Shown: piece after piece, positions 4,647 through 5,321 of the stretch
Numbering within the stretch: position 1 is the stretch's first letter
Layout of the letters: each line of letters opens with the position of its first letter
Source: Acidobacteriota bacterium
GTDB lineage: Bacteria > Acidobacteriota > HRBIN11
Direction: 5' to 3'
Length of the DNA stretch: 5,321 nt
Assembly (NCBI GenBank): GCA_025061865.1
Contig: JANXAA010000176.1
Span: 1 to 5,321, forward strand
The notes under the pieces: model-generated
Database searches by the model: none
What the model was told of the DNA's origin: nothing
What the model saw: only the letters and a program-made list of their open reading frames with translations
Program-made: the position numbers and the translations under genes

Positions 4647-5321
4647 ATGCAACCCGTCCTCGAAAAGACTGCTTTCCGACTCAACGGCTTTTTCGCCTTT
4701 GGGGCTGAACTGGTCCTACTGGGCGCCAGCATCGCCGCCCTTCGGGAAGCCCTCCTGACCCGATCGACAACCTTCCCCGGCCCCTTCTGGTACGGCCTGG
4801 GCTTCCTCCTACTGATCGCGCTCACGGCCCCCGGATTCTTCGTCGTCCACCCCAATGAGGCGCGGGTCCTCGTCTTCCTGGGTCGATACGTCGGAAGTGT
4901 GCGTACCAGCGGCTTTTGGTGGACGAATCCCTTGACGTTGAAACGGCGCGTCTCCCTGCGGGTCCACAACTTCAGCAGTGAAAAATTGAAGGTCAACGAT
5001 GCCGTGGGCAACCCCATTGAAATCGCCGCCGTCGTCGTCTGGCGGGTCGTCGATTCGGCCCAGGCCCTCTTCAACGTGGAAAACTACCAGGAGTTCGTCG
5101 CTATCCAAAGCGAAACGGCCATCCGGGCCTTGGCCAGCCACCATCCCTATGACGTTTACGAGGAGGGGGGCCTTTCGTTACGCGCCCATCCCGAAGAGAT
5201 CGCCGAAAGGCTTCGGCAGGAAGTCCAAGCCCGCTTGAACGTGGCCGGCGTCGAGGTCTTGGAAGCCCGAATTAGCCACCTAGCCTATGCGCCCGAGATC
5301 GCTCAGGCCATGCTCCGTCGT
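4647..5321 (+). CDS. SPFH/band-7 domain membrane protein, 3' partial
   Basis: The frame is open from ATG 4647 to the right edge (225 codons, no stop), so the C-terminus is outside. Two hydrophobic segments lie at about 14-32 and 48-66. The SPFH (stomatin/prohibitin/flotillin/HflK) domain begins at about 66 with FFVVHPNEARVLVFLGRYVG. It continues through SGFWWTNPL (88-96), a basic strand (KRRVSLRVHNF), KVNDAVGNPIEIAAVVVWRV (115-134) and AIQSETAIRALA (152-163), then an acidic insert and a helix leading to EVLEARISHLAYAPEIAQAM (203-222). In known members this leads into a long coiled-coil region that drives oligomerisation. Such proteins form large membrane-associated assemblies and often act as scaffolds for proteases or in membrane microdomains; the role here is unknown. 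It has its own promoter, operator pair and ribosome binding site, so it is probably regulated separately from the upstream genes. Family call is firm; function is not. Confidence 0.93.
   Translation, partial: MQPVLEKTAFRLNGFFAFGAELVLLGASIAALREALLTRSTTFPGPFWYGLGFLLLIALTAPGFFVVHPNEARVLVFLGRYVGSVRTSGFWWTNPLTLKRRVSLRVHNFSSEKLKVNDAVGNPIEIAAVVVWRVVDSAQALFNVENYQEFVAIQSETAIRALASHHPYDVYEEGGLSLRAHPEEIAERLRQEVQARLNVAGVEVLEARISHLAYAPEIAQAMLRR

Noticed and set aside
4363..4758. 131-codon + strand frame spanning the end of the small gene, the promoter and the SPFH start
   Set aside because: Ser/Gly-rich shadow with no ribosome binding site; it overlaps two supported genes and the promoter in another frame.

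Overview
The window is 5.3 kb of high-GC bacterial DNA with a strong preference for C/G-ending codons. All recognisable genes are on the + strand. A CusA/CzcA-type RND pump works with an outer-membrane channel, so the source is probably a Gram-negative-type bacterium. I cannot assign a phylum from the sequence alone.

Layout: (1) nt 1-3008 is an RND efflux permease of the heavy-metal (HME) type. Its frame is open through the left edge, so about 30 N-terminal residues lie outside. (2) nt 3009-3085 is a 77-nt spacer holding seven degenerate 7-bp units and a weak promoter-like pair. (3) nt 3086-3889 is a complete FecE/BtuD-like ABC ATPase of the iron-siderophore/heme/cobalamin importer class, with no permease or binding protein next to it. 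(4) nt 3890-4112 is a non-coding spacer dominated by a long imperfect inverted repeat (3923-4072) whose pairing fits a + strand RNA. (5) nt 4113-4454 encodes a 113-residue Cys-containing protein with a C-terminal membrane anchor; I do not recognise the family. (6) nt 4455-4646 is a spacer with small hairpins, then a well-formed promoter whose spacer and -10 contain two GATATC sites 11 bp apart. (7) nt 4647-5321 is the first 225 residues of an SPFH/band-7 membrane protein that runs off the right edge.

The genes do not form one obvious pathway. The first two are transport components, a proton-driven exporter and an importer-type ATPase, and may share metal or metal-complex homeostasis, but that is inference from adjacency. 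The SPFH gene appears to be a separate, individually regulated transcription unit. The most useful points for a second look are the GATATC operator-promoter, the structured spacer at 3923-4072, the unusual set of transport residues in the RND pump, and the unrecognised anchored small protein.
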